The notes under the pieces were generated by a model. The model ran no database searches, was not told where the DNA came from, and saw nothing but the letters and a program-made list of their open reading frames with translations. The position numbers were made by a program, and so were the translations under genes. This document shows, piece after piece, positions 1-11,600 of a DNA stretch of 64,000 nucleotides; the first letter of the stretch is position 1; the number at the start of each line of letters is the position of its first letter. Source of the DNA: Apostichopus japonicus (Eukaryota > Echinodermata > Holothuroidea > Aspidochirotida > Stichopodidae); the NCBI RefSeq assembly GCF_037975245.1, contig NC_092565.1, positions 9,594,499-9,658,498 on the forward strand. Direction: 5' to 3'.

Positions 1-745
1 GACTAATTTACCTACATACGTAATCTAACATATCTTTTTACATATATATCTATCTACCTACCTATCGACAATTACCTACATACATAATCTAACATTTACA
101 AATCTACGACATAACTATCTAAAATTACCTACATACATAATCTTACATATCTAGTTACATATCAACTACTTACCTATCTACAATTATCTACATGAATCTA
201 ACATAGCTATTTAAATATCTACCTTCCTACCTAACCTCTACATATACCTATCTACTTATCTACTTATGTCTTTACCCACTTCCCTTCCTAACTAGCTTAC
301 TTACTTCTATCTACTTTAAAACCTACCTACCTACATGTCTACCTACTTTACATATATCTACTTATCTACCTACCTATCTACTTACCTATCTATCTATCAC
401 TTACCTAATAACCTGTTTACCTATCTATTTACCCACTTAGCTAACCTACTCTACATTAAATTATCTAGCTATATCTACTTATCTACCTACCTATTTAATC
501 TACATACTTACCTAAATACCATTCTATATACCCACTTAGCTAACCTGCCAACTTATCTACCTACCTTAACTTATCTACCACTATCTACTTTCCTATCTAT
601 TTATGTACCTTACCTTTCTAATTACCTATCTATCTACCTGTTTACCTATCTATATACCCACTTAGCTAACCTACTAACTGATCTACCTACATTTAACTTA
701 TCTACCTAGATCTAACTTATCTACCTATCTATCAACATACCTACA
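1..745. repeat. Degenerate TACC/TATC-type simple repeat, continues left of window
   Basis: Almost the whole stretch is built from ctac, ctat and ttac words (tetranucleotide repeats of the TAYC kind) with longer higher-order units such as cacttagctaacctac recurring near 436, 531 and 659. An open frame of 124 codons (335-709) reads only Tyr-Leu-Ser-Thr repeats and is a product of the repeat, not a gene. Confidence 0.9.
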
Positions 746-3700
746 ATTAGTTCAAATATAAAAGCAAAAAATGTCTTCTTCTTTTAACAAAAGAGACCTG
801 ACACAACATTAGGTGCCGCGTTTAATTATGCATGTTTTAAAGTTAGAGCAATGTTGTTTTCATTGTTGAATTGTGAAGTAATTCAAGTTTAGCACAACAA
901 AGACATGGATGTGTATGGATGTTATTCTTCCAATTTTCATTAAAGTGATGCTCATCCGGTGTACTTAGAAGTTTGAAGTTTAATTAATTTTCTAATAGTT
1001 TCATTTGGTATCATCTTCATTTGTTCACGGAAAGAAGAGTTCATGGTACATGTAACTTAGAGGCGCCAAAGAAACAATTAAAAGGTAAAAATTCATCTTG
1101 GGTTGTTTGTATTGCATGGGTTTATGATTCAAAGCAAATATGGATTTGTAATCTGTAAAGTGCACATTACCATGGTTACACACTGCATCATTACCATAAA
1201 TACAATAATACCAGCAAATGTTGGAAACAAGAAATTGTTGATGCCGATAGTTAAAGTTGATTATGAGACTGAAATCCTGGCCTTAAATACGTATAGGTTT
1301 ACACTTTAGGGAAATTAAAAGTTAGCTTGGAAACAGTGCAGCTTAAAAGTGTATAAAACACGACAGATCTGCTGAAGTAGCACACACCACAATATACCAG
1401 CTTGCTATACAGTGGCACAGAAGTGCACAAAGTGATAAGCAGTAGATGATCTGTGTGTAAATATTATACAAATATTTTGCAACTAAATGTTATAACACTA
1501 AAAGAACTCATCATTTCATATCTATTAATGGTCATCGGTAGGCCTATTTATATTGTTAATGCTTCCAAATTACAGCTTCATTCTCAAAATTGTTTAAAAT
1601 TGTTACAATCCAGTATATATTATTTCCCTGCTGATCTCCACTCCTCCCAAATTATTTCTCTGTCAATGAAAAGTTTGACTGATATAATTTGTTTTACTGA
1701 CATTTGACATTCTGAACATTGGTGACCAGTTTTGTCCATAATTTTTAGCATATTCCATTTTATCTTGTTGATTAATGGTTATGAATGAAAGAATTTTTTT
1801 TTACCACGAGGATAACGATGCGTTATAATGAACTTGTCTGGTATAATAATTTATTATTGTTAGAGAAATATTCTTTGGTCTTTGAAACGGACATGATCAA
1901 GTACTGTAGCTATAGCATTGCGAACAACAGATACGATGATTTCACTAATACAAAGGTATTTCATGCACTAATTTCAGTATTCACAGTGTAATTTTACTAG
2001 ACATAGAAAACTATTTGTTCAGAAACCATGTATTTGGTGGAACATGATATCACAAGGTTGTGTTGACATAATGAATGAAAATTGCTACTTTTTCGATGAA
2101 GAAATTAGAACACTATAAAAGACTGACTGTATCCTCTGAAAATCCAAACCAGGAGGAAATCGGCTGAATTACTCTGTCTCTCTCTCTCTCTCTCCCTCGC
2201 TTCATGCATCGACTGAGATGACAAAATGCTGACATTTACTGACTTTCATTCACCATTATTTTGCATCCTCTCCCATGGCTTTTAGCTCCTCGTTGTTTGG
2301 AGTACATTTTATTTCAACACTTCAAATCATAAAACACATCAGGTAGCGGACTAAAAAAAAATGATTTCCAATGTCTTCCTCTTTTGTATGATGGTAATAA
2401 CTTTTTTATGAAAATATACATCGCTCGCAAAGAGAGACAAAAGGTAATTTTCCTTCGCCAGGAAAGTGAAGAATGTGATGTTTATACACCCTTTGCATTT
2501 CCTGTTGAATTCTGGATGATTTTTCCTAAGTGGTTTTAGACCCATTTGTAGAATCGAGTGAATATGAAGCGTTTTCACCTTCATATATGCCATGCTGGAT
2601 CAGAATAGGTCAAGGACATTTCTAGGTTGAAAAATTGGTCACTATTTTAGGAAGTTCAGATATCGCCTCTCTTGTCCTCCGTACCCATGCCTTTCCCCTC
2701 CCCCAAGAAAGTCCTTTAATTGCCACCTTGTGCATGCACAGAGAGAAAAAACAAATTAGTTCCATTGATGTATGCAAGTGTCAAAGACAGTTCATTTCCC
2801 CATTTTGAAGTTCCTTTTCTCCCCTCCTTGTTGCCTCCTAGCCCCCCCTCCCCCTCCCATCTCCTACTTTTACATTGCTGTGAACTTGCTTTGGTGCTAC
2901 CTTTTTTCTTCTTTTCTGAACCTAGCCAGTCCAAATACTTTAATCTTCATTTCAAATGCTTTGAAACAGCTGATTCAAAATCATTTTAATCCCCTTGGTC
3001 TGGGATATATGATATCAGGTTGATGTGATTAAATTCTTGGTGAGACTCAATTTACGGTAGATAATTCGATTTTCATATATATAGATACATATATATATAC
3101 ATATCTATATATAATTGAAATTGTACTGAGTTGGAAAATCCAGAACAGTGCAAAGCTTATGTATATATATGTAGCTTTTAAATGCTTCTTATTTACAAGA
3201 ACCATTGCTTTCATATATTTAGGTTTTCCTCAAAATGACTGCCTGGATCCTGAAATTCAATTGATGCCCTAAATCTCTAGATGTGACCATCTCATATTTC
3301 ATGCCACGTCACGACTCAACATCCAGAGCTGATCAAGATTCCATTTTTGGAAGTGTCTTTTGTTTAGCTCGGGCAAACCGAAAAAAGTCTCTCACAATGC
3401 ATAACATCAATTAAGTGTTGCTGGTTTATTTGGACGATGTCAACAATAATGTGTATTTATCAAACGCCAAGATGTTTTCACCTGATTTTGGTGTTTTCTT
3501 TCGCTTTCTTTTTTAATACTCTTCTTGCTGGGCTGTATTTGATGTACTGTCGTAACCTATATTATAACAAACAGACATTTTTCAATTCCTGTCGTAGTTT
3601 GGGATTCGACCTGAATTGGAGGAACATAGCAGGGAAAAATAATTTGTGCAATATTTAGTTTGCAAAGTTTTCAAATTCTCACCCCAGCTCCCTCTCTGTA

Positions 3701-3963
3701 TTTCCCATCATTCAGTGGCCAGTAGAGGGAGAGATTTTCAACCAGGTTCAGACAAATTAAATGTTGCCAAATGAAACATTTGAGATTTTATTGCAAATTA
3801 TCGAAAGGATTGCTGGATTAACTTACATGGCAAATTGTCCAATCTCTTGAAATTGTGAAAACGGCATCGTCATCTTTTTTCCTTCCTTCCTTCCTCTGTA
3901 CTAAAGCCCTGTGGTTAATTATAGTATTACACTCTATCAGTGGCTACGATAATGTAGTACCAA
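746..3963. other. Non-coding stretch, no gene seen
   Basis: AT-rich sequence with stops in all frames. It holds a TC dinucleotide run near 2175-2195, an AT run near 3076-3115 and a C/T-rich tract near 2820-2860. A 24-base word at 3127-3150 recurs at 26513-26536. Confidence 0.6.
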
Positions 3964-4326
3964 CAAGGGCGTAGGAACCGGGGGGCTGGGGGGGTGCCAG
4001 CCCCCCAGTGAAAAATATGGAGGGGCGAAAGTATCATTCCGCGCTTCGCAAGTCAGAAAACCCCTTTTTCATTTCCAAATGAGAAAAAAATCTCATATGG
4101 AGCACCAAATTGCATCTAAGGCCAGGTGAAAATGCAAAATTATATACAAAATGGAGTGGGTGGGTTGAAGTGTGCTATATTGCACCAAATTGCATCTGAG
4201 GCCACCTGGAAATGCAAAAAAATTCCAAAGGGGAGGGGGACACCCCCTCCCCTTAGACCCCTCCCCAGGCCGGCCATCAGTCTTCAGCCCCCCCCCCCCA
4301 CTCAAAAGAACCTTCCTACGCCACTG
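3964..4326. mobile_element. hAT-type MITE with perfect 8-bp target site duplication
   Basis: Left end CAAGGGCGTAGGAACC and right end (reverse complement) CAGTGGCGTAGGAAGG form imperfect terminal inverted repeats. The element is flanked by an identical 8-base direct repeat AGTACCAA at 3956-3963 and 4327-4334. An 8-bp duplication with CA-starting ends is the hallmark of the hAT superfamily. Length is 363 bp with no coding capacity. Inside, a segment of about 38 bp (starting gcaccaaattgcatct) occurs twice, at about 4101 and 4182. Confidence 0.85.
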
Positions 4327-4888
4327 AGTACCAAACTATCTATCATTTCCTTTCAAAAATTATTCCAAATTTCAATTGAGTACAATTCAATTCGAGTTCA
4401 CCTGTATTCAGTTCCCCAAATGCTAGTTAACTTAATAAAATCTCAAGCAACTTGTTTTTTTTTTGTGTGCACTTTTTCACATGTCTTGGGATAGACAAGA
4501 CAAGATAAGACAAGCTGTTTAATACCGCACACTCTGCATCAAAGTCTTTGTCACGTCAACGTTTGTCATCACCTTGTTGTGATAATAACCCCGCCATGCA
4601 TTAATTGGCACACATGATCCTATTAGCATATGTACAGTTGTCAGTTCTTGACAATTATTCTTTCCATCTACAGTTTGTGTAGAATAATACATCGATCAAT
4701 AGCTGGCCTAAACTCTTGAAGTTTGCCATTCAATCGCTGAATTTACATTTAGCATGCGGTTTGGAAGGCTGAGGAAAAACATCACTATGATTATCAGATA
4801 AACTTGTGGATATATGCAAATTCACTGCCAATATATGTATGCCATGACGACAGACAAAACATTAATTACAAGCTCTTTGAACACACGT

Positions 4889-4936
4889 AGGTGGTGATGA
4901 TGATAGGTGGTGATGATGATAGGTGGTGATGATGAA
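4889..4936. repeat. Short tandem repeat, 16-bp unit, three copies
   Basis: The unit aggtggtgatgatgat is repeated at 4889, 4905 and 4921, the last copy slightly shorter. It borders the degenerate minisatellite that follows. Confidence 0.9.
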
Positions 4937-5017
4937 GTACTAACAATTACTCATAGTTCAAGTACTACAAGTAACTTTTTAGTAACAAGAACACAATTTT
5001 GAGTACAGTGGTAATTA

Positions 5018-5302
5018 AAATAATAATAATAGCGATTTATAATGCGCTCATATCCGCCCTGCGGGGTGCTCAAGGCACAATATATAGAGAATACAAAAGG
5101 TATCGTAAAAGAACACAAAAAATTAAATTAAATCTAAATCACTGAAAGCTTCACGCATGAGATGAGTTTTAAGGAGTTCGTTGAAAGTCAAAATGCTGGT
5201 GCACGACTTCAGTTTAAGTGGTAGTGCATTCCAAAGACGAGGGGCAGCAACCTCAAAAGACCTATCACCCCATGAGTGTCTGGATCTTTGTTCCCATATA
5301 GT
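5018..5302 (-). mobile_element. 5'-truncated non-LTR retrotransposon (CR1/L2-like LINE), 3' end
   Basis: Read on the minus strand: the tail of a reverse-transcriptase ORF, a short 3' UTR with a GC-rich hairpin-like segment (gcaccccgcagggcgg), and a terminal microsatellite of ATT repeats (plus-strand taataataat at 5021-5030). This layout is typical of CR1/L2-clade LINEs. The 5' part is missing, as usual for such copies. The family assignment is from the protein tail and the ending, not from a search. Confidence 0.75.
5123..5300 (-). pseudogene. LINE reverse-transcriptase ORF, C-terminal fragment
   Basis: The minus strand reads QRSRHSWGDRSFEVAAP, then RLWNALPLKLKSCTSIL, then a short helix ending in a TAA at 5123-5125. 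The WGDRSF-VAAPRLWNALP wording followed by a lone 'F...LKTHL' helix is the familiar C-terminus of CR1/L2-type LINE polymerase proteins. Only about 60 codons remain and there is no start codon. It is a dead fragment, not a gene of the host. Confidence 0.8.
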
Positions 5303-5660
5303 TTAAGTACTGTAGGTTACTCATATTTCAAGTTATAGAGGGGAACTCACAATTTATGGCCTAGAGGTAACTTACAATTCAGATACTTTGAGGTAACTCA
5401 CATCTCAAGTACCGGCAATGTTTAAGTTCTAGTACCAGATATTACTCATTGTTCAAGCACTTGAGGTAACTAACATTTTAAGTTCTATAGGTAACTCACA
5501 TTTAAATACTACTTGAGGTAATTTACAAATCAAATACTAGAGATTACTCACTTTTAAATTCTAGAGGTTACTCATACAGTGCTAGTTCAAGTATCAGAGT
5601 TTAGCTCACTAACACTCACAATACTAGAGGTAACTTGTGGTTCGATTACTATGGTACTAA

Positions 5661-8530
5661 AGTTGCTTATATCAATAACATGACAAAAAGAAACATGTAA
5701 TTATAACGCTGAAATTCTCCAGATCTGTATTGTCAATTTCTGAGAGCATAAAAGTATCATCGCATTAAATCATGCACCGTTGTTCTTTCCTGGTGATTGT
5801 CAATTCATTTTTCATCCCTCCACCGAGAGCCTTTCCGTCATAACTAAAACTTCATCACTAAAACTTTGCCCGCAGAATTCTGTTCCTGCTATATATCTGG
5901 TATATACTTACTACTACTATTGTACTCATATCTATAGTCTTTACCAGAGCATGCAACAAAACTCATCCATGCATTCATTCGTGAAGAGACTCAGTCTCAT
6001 AAAGACTACTATTTCTTGACCTTTTCTTTCCCCTACCAGTCTAACATTTGATGGATGATGCTTGGTTTGGCCTTAGTTGGCTGTACTGCCTCTTTAGTCT
6101 TACTCATGCAATGATGCATGCTTTGGTCAGGGTTTTACTTCCATTACAGCTGTTGTAAAATGAATTTTTGAAGAATATTTTGAAATGGAAAACCAGTCAG
6201 CAAAATGCATCCCTTCTTTTCTGTCAAAAGAAATCTGCAGGGGCAAAATGTTAGGTCAAATATTCTCCCGTGATGAATTTGTTTGAAGATAAGAGAAGTT
6301 AGGTAAGATTGCTTTGAGTCGATGGGACTTCATATGTGGGCACTTGCACAAAAGAGAAATTGGATCAAAAATGCTGATGTAAATCTAGAATTATTTTGCA
6401 AAAGGTATAATCTGTAATTCGTTAGGGAGGACAGTCGCATGTTCTGTTGTGTCAGTTTTCATTTGTATACTTCCCATGTCCCCTGCTCAACATGTCTACA
6501 CAGGTCAATTGCATTATAGGGTGGACAGTTAGACTGGTAAAAAGCTGAGGAAGATGTGAGATAGAGATCTGTAAATAATTCAGAAAAAGAAAGTTAATAG
6601 TTTTGAAATTCTTTGAAATCTTTGACATTTATTACTGAGAGAAGGGCGATTAACTGAATAACATTTCTGTAGTTCCCATTTACATGTACTTTAATATAAA
6701 AAGTTTGTCCTTGCAGCAGTTGGATGCTAGCTTCAAGCCACTGTAGTATGTCACGTACCAACAGGGCAAATTCCTTCTATGATCATGGCTGGGGCAAACA
6801 TGATATTTCAGTAATACTGTAAAAATTAACTAAAGGACATATAATTGTCTGCATTATTCTTCTTTGTAGGGGTTAGATGGGGGGGGGGAGGCCTTGTCGT
6901 ATTCATTTGAAATACTTCATATAATTTACCTAATTTTGGACATTGACTCAGATGATGAACCACTAACCAATTGATTGTCACACATTTTTGCCAACGTGAA
7001 GAGAGATAATTGCATATCTAGTATAGCACATCGTATGGAAAAATTATGACCTATAGTATTTGATATAAATCTGGTGGGGAGGGTGAGTCAATTATAGAGT
7101 CATATTATTCATTAATTAAAGCAATTAAGTCAGCCCATTAAATATTAAGTCTTCAGTGTCACACACACACACATTAAATCCTAATATCCAATAGACGATG
7201 GATTGGATGTTCATAACAGTTTGCCATCAAATTAAAATAATTGGCTAAGCCTGTGATCTATGTGCATCCACCCATGCACACAAACCACTCCATGCAACCA
7301 GTGCATGCAACTACTGTATATATAGAGAGTAATGCATGTACAGCTGCCTGCCGTAATGGTACAGATTCAACGTTTCGTACATATTTTCACGGGCTGTGCA
7401 CGTGTAAATGTTCTTTCAGTTGCCAGACTATAGTTACCATCTTCAGATATTTAATTTTAAATTAGAATTCGATTGGAATCAGGATTGAATAATTGATTGA
7501 TTCTTTGGATGTATAGTACAGAAGTCTGTAAAGCGCCTGGGACGTGCATACCTGACACTCTCTGCCCTTTCGCTTTCCCTGGCCACCTCTCCCCCCTCCC
7601 GCCCCCCCTTTTTACCCTGCCCAGCACATAAAAGTAGCTAAAAGGCTTGAGAAAGGGAATAATAATCTGTAAGCTGAGGGTGAATTGATCCCTATTAGTG
7701 CACAGATACGATCATATTGTTTTCCAAATGGTATAGACATCCAAAATGAGCCAAAAATGTAAAAAAAGTCAGTCAGAAAGGAACATTTGGCTTTATATTA
7801 GAATTCGTCAAGGAATTCCAGGCCTATTAGTTTCTTTATTTAACATTAACATTCAGGTTGGGTATTAAAACAGTGTTCTTTAGCCCATGCACCTTCTCCA
7901 TTCATCCCCTCCCTCATTAAAACTACAAAATGTTGCATGATCATGACATTGTTGTGTTGGTTAGTTATTATTTTCTTTTATATAAATCTAGATACGGGTT
8001 GCGATTTTTCTATGATGGTCTAACACATATATACATACAACATACACATGTTATACAAGAAATACAGTAAGTGTGTCATTCATCTAGTTTGAATTTGTGA
8101 AATTACAGTGAGCTTTTGTGTAAGTGCCTGTTTCATCAAGTCTAAGTGACATAGTTAATATTGTGAAGATGGAATTAGAATGAATTTTAAGCATAAAACT
8201 CAACAGGATATGCTTCAATTTTATGTCGTTAAGAGGAGATTTATTATTATGACATATTCATCAATAACAAAGTGCAGGGAAACACGATGAATTGAAGCTA
8301 ACCATAAAACTTCCATATTATTAATCATTAACCAGATATGTCGGGTAACAAATTAGGTTCTATTTGCATCAGAATCATTCATTATAATTTTTTTGGTGGC
8401 AATGGAGTAAAGTAAAAAATACTTCCAATGGGAGAATTTAATATCTATCATTTATCTGATTAATGTTTAATCTCATTGCGTGTGTGTGTGCGTGTATATA
8501 GTATGATTAGCATATCTATATATATATTTA
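5661..8530. other. Non-coding stretch, no gene seen
   Basis: AT-rich with frequent stops. It contains a G run near 6881-6889, a short CA run near 7161-7174 and a TG run near 8478-8490. No conserved peptide is recognised on either strand. Confidence 0.6.
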
Positions 8531-8614
8531 TATATATATCCTATATATGTATATATCCTATATATATATATATATAATAAATATAGGATATATACATATA
8601 TAGGATATATATAT
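8531..8614. repeat. Large AT palindrome (33-bp arms)
   Basis: 8531-8563 is the exact reverse complement of the arm at about 8581-8614, with a 17-bp AT spacer. The arms are not simple AT alternation: each carries two 'atcctatat' interruptions that pair perfectly with 'atataggat' in the other arm. The sequence could extrude as a cruciform or form a long RNA hairpin. Confidence 0.9.
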
Positions 8615-11600
8615 CTGTACAGAAATTGGGAGTCTTAATTTTCCTGATGGAAAGTGTTTCTTGTTTTCTCTCTTTCTTTCATTCCTTTTGGTTATCTGAA
8701 AAATTAATTATTTGATAAATAAGGTAGTGACTTTGATATTTAAGTTTTTAATGTTCAATTTCTTTCATCATGGGCATTTATTTATTTCTTGCATTTAAAC
8801 CCATTTTCTGCATCCTGTATGTATTCATATGGGATAAAAATTACCTGAACTTAATATTTCAAAGTAAAAGAACAACTTAATTTGTTATTCTTTGACTTCA
8901 AACTGTCCAGTATTTCTGTTTTAATATGAATTTAGCGAATCAATAAAAATAAGAACAACTTGCATTTTCATAATTATGTCTAAAATAACCAAAATTTATA
9001 TTTATTCGTATTTAGGGTAGGATATTGCTTGAATTTGTAGCTCGAAATAAGGATTAAGATTAATAGCAAAAATTTAAAACATTTCACAAGCCTCTCTCAT
9101 GACACATTCTGTAAATTGACATTAATACTTGAAGACAAAAATTTGTTTTTTCTTCCAAAGTTTCCATATTTTCCCCTAATTTCCCCTGGCAAGCTAATAA
9201 TCCTTAAGTTTATATATCAGCTTTGTAGTTGAATGTACACACATAAACAGATATCGTCCTATGACTGTTATCGTCATTATTCTGCTGGGGGGGGGGGTGA
9301 TTAGGTGGCCATCTGACCTTGTTGCACCGAGGGATAAGCCTTTTCTCGGAAGAGTTCAACATCCTACAGATGTGTTTTCGTCTTCCTCGTCTTTAATTGA
9401 AATAGTTTAAAGGGAATTACCAGGGTTATCATCGATAACGTGTCTGTGCGTACACCATATCAGCCACACGCCAAAGATTCACAGAACCTCGACTGCCACG
9501 GGTCTATGCACTGGTAATTGGGTCTGGTCGTTATTAGTTTTGAGGTCTCTCGATTCTCTCCAGAGATAGTCATCGAAGTGGAATTACGTTTGGACTCGAA
9601 TTTCATATCTGTGATTATGAACCGGGGACGCAGAGCCCTAGAGGTTTTTCTCCGTCCAGTTAGTTTGGCTCTAATTTATATAGCGTGCTTGGTACCGTAC
9701 AAAACACCAAGGCGGTATAGGCAACGTTTGTTTACAGTATTAATGAGGCAGTCCAAGTGGAAATGAATCCTTAATTGTGAAATAATAGCGGTTAGATATG
9801 ATACAAGAGAGTACATGTGCGATCTATGGCATAGCATACAATTATAGCATTGATTAGGATTAATGTGAGTGAGTCAAGCCAGGGAAAAGAGAAAAGATAA
9901 TGCATTACAATATCCTATGGAATCTATAATTAATAATGATGAATATATAATGAAAAAGACAGAATAACACAAGAGGGCCATGACATGTTATCCCAACCCC
10001 TTCCCACCCCCTCACATGCACCAAAAACATCTAGAGAAAAATTCCTCCTCTGACCCTTGACCTGGATTTTTTTGTTCTTTCTCTTCTTTTAATTTGAAGG
10101 TCTGGGAACGACATAATTTTACTGTTCTGTTTTAATTTGTTCAAGTATACATGCAAAATGTGTTGACAACAAGACAGTTAAACTGTTATTATATCAAGTT
10201 GCAAATATTACGACAGTGTCTGGAACTGTGAACGTAACTGTTTACTGTGTAGACCCGATTAACGAGTCCTAATGCACACATATATACCCTTACATTTATC
10301 CTAACATTTTAACTTAGTCATACTAAAGTAGTCACATCAAATTTCAGGATGCGTGGCTATATTTCACAAAATTGTTATTCTTCTTTCAAACAAATTGTGT
10401 GAATTCAAGCATGATATTATATACATTATGCTTAATTTCCTTACAGCTGAGTATGTTATCTTATAGCCTAATTAAACAGCTCTCATATATACATGACACC
10501 CTATAGTTCACTTGTTTGATTATAGCTATATGTCTTCTGAAATTAACTACATGTATCTTCTCTAAATAGCAGTATCATGCTTCCTTCGTACTTTCTAGGT
10601 TAAACTTTTTAGAGTCATCTGGTTGTTGTAAATTCTTCATTTTCATTTAATTCCACACGCTTGGTTGCATCTTTCCAACAAATTTATTCCTTTCAGAAAT
10701 CCAGTTAAAATCTTTATGATATTCACACCCAGAAGTAATGATAAATGTTAATATACAGACAATCGATCATCAAATATTCACATTCCCAGTAGACCTAACC
10801 AACGGGAACCCTGTTTTCAGCTTCTTTTACCTTTTTGTAGAATCCATAATATGCAGTAAAAGTTACAAATGTAGGCTTTGTATCGAACCGGGGAAAAAAT
10901 TCAAATTGAATTTCCGGAAGATGATTAGATTGAAGCCATAAATTTGTAAGAAAAGTACAATTTTATGACTTCTAATAATCTCCAATTTGGAATGGAAAAT
11001 TAACTCCTTTATATTTATTTCTGCCAAATTTAATGCTTTAAATTGATATAGTGCATCCAGATGGGGCTGCTAATAGGGTTTTAGAGAAGAAGTATGTTGA
11101 TTAATACTCATTATGATGTTGTACAAGAGCACAAGTGGTTATTTTGTTTCAAGAAGTGGCATGCTCATATTGTATGCATCTGTAACATTTCTCCCTAAGT
11201 GCTCCCAGCAATTTGAATACATTAACAATTTACATGCAAGTTACTTTAGTTTATAAACATTAAGAATTGCCTGTAACTTGTAAAGCACTATTGCTTTGCC
11301 AAGCAACTTCTGTGTAAAACATGGATGTGTTAATACCATAAACCCTGCATATTAGCAAATTTGCTACAAATTGCCTGGGAAATCTATGTATGAATCCTCC
11401 CACATACACCTGTCCCTTCTCCTCCCCCCCTCCATCCCCCCCAAAAAAAATCTGAAAGAAGACTCTCCATTAGAAGAAGAAAAAAAGGAATTCTCCACTG
11501 GACTTTTCTATAAGAGAGACAATAATTCAGTTTTGTCAAGTTTAAGTCGGATGTCCATGTGATTCAGCTCAGACTTTTTTGAATATTCAAAATTGTCTTT

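Larger units (their letters stand above)
4937..5660. repeat. Degenerate minisatellite (gaggtaactcacattt/aagtact words), split by a LINE end
   Basis: The words 'ttcaagtact' and 'gaggtaactcac' alternate with a period of roughly 27-40 bp from about 5303 to 5660, and the same words (attactcatagttcaagtact) appear before 5018. The stretch 5018-5302 between them is the 3' end of a LINE. The array therefore appears to have been present before the LINE inserted. Confidence 0.65.

Noticed and set aside
335-709. 124-codon open frame rich in Tyr, Leu, Ser, Thr
   Set aside because: It is a translation of the TACC/TATC simple repeat and has no other composition or motif.
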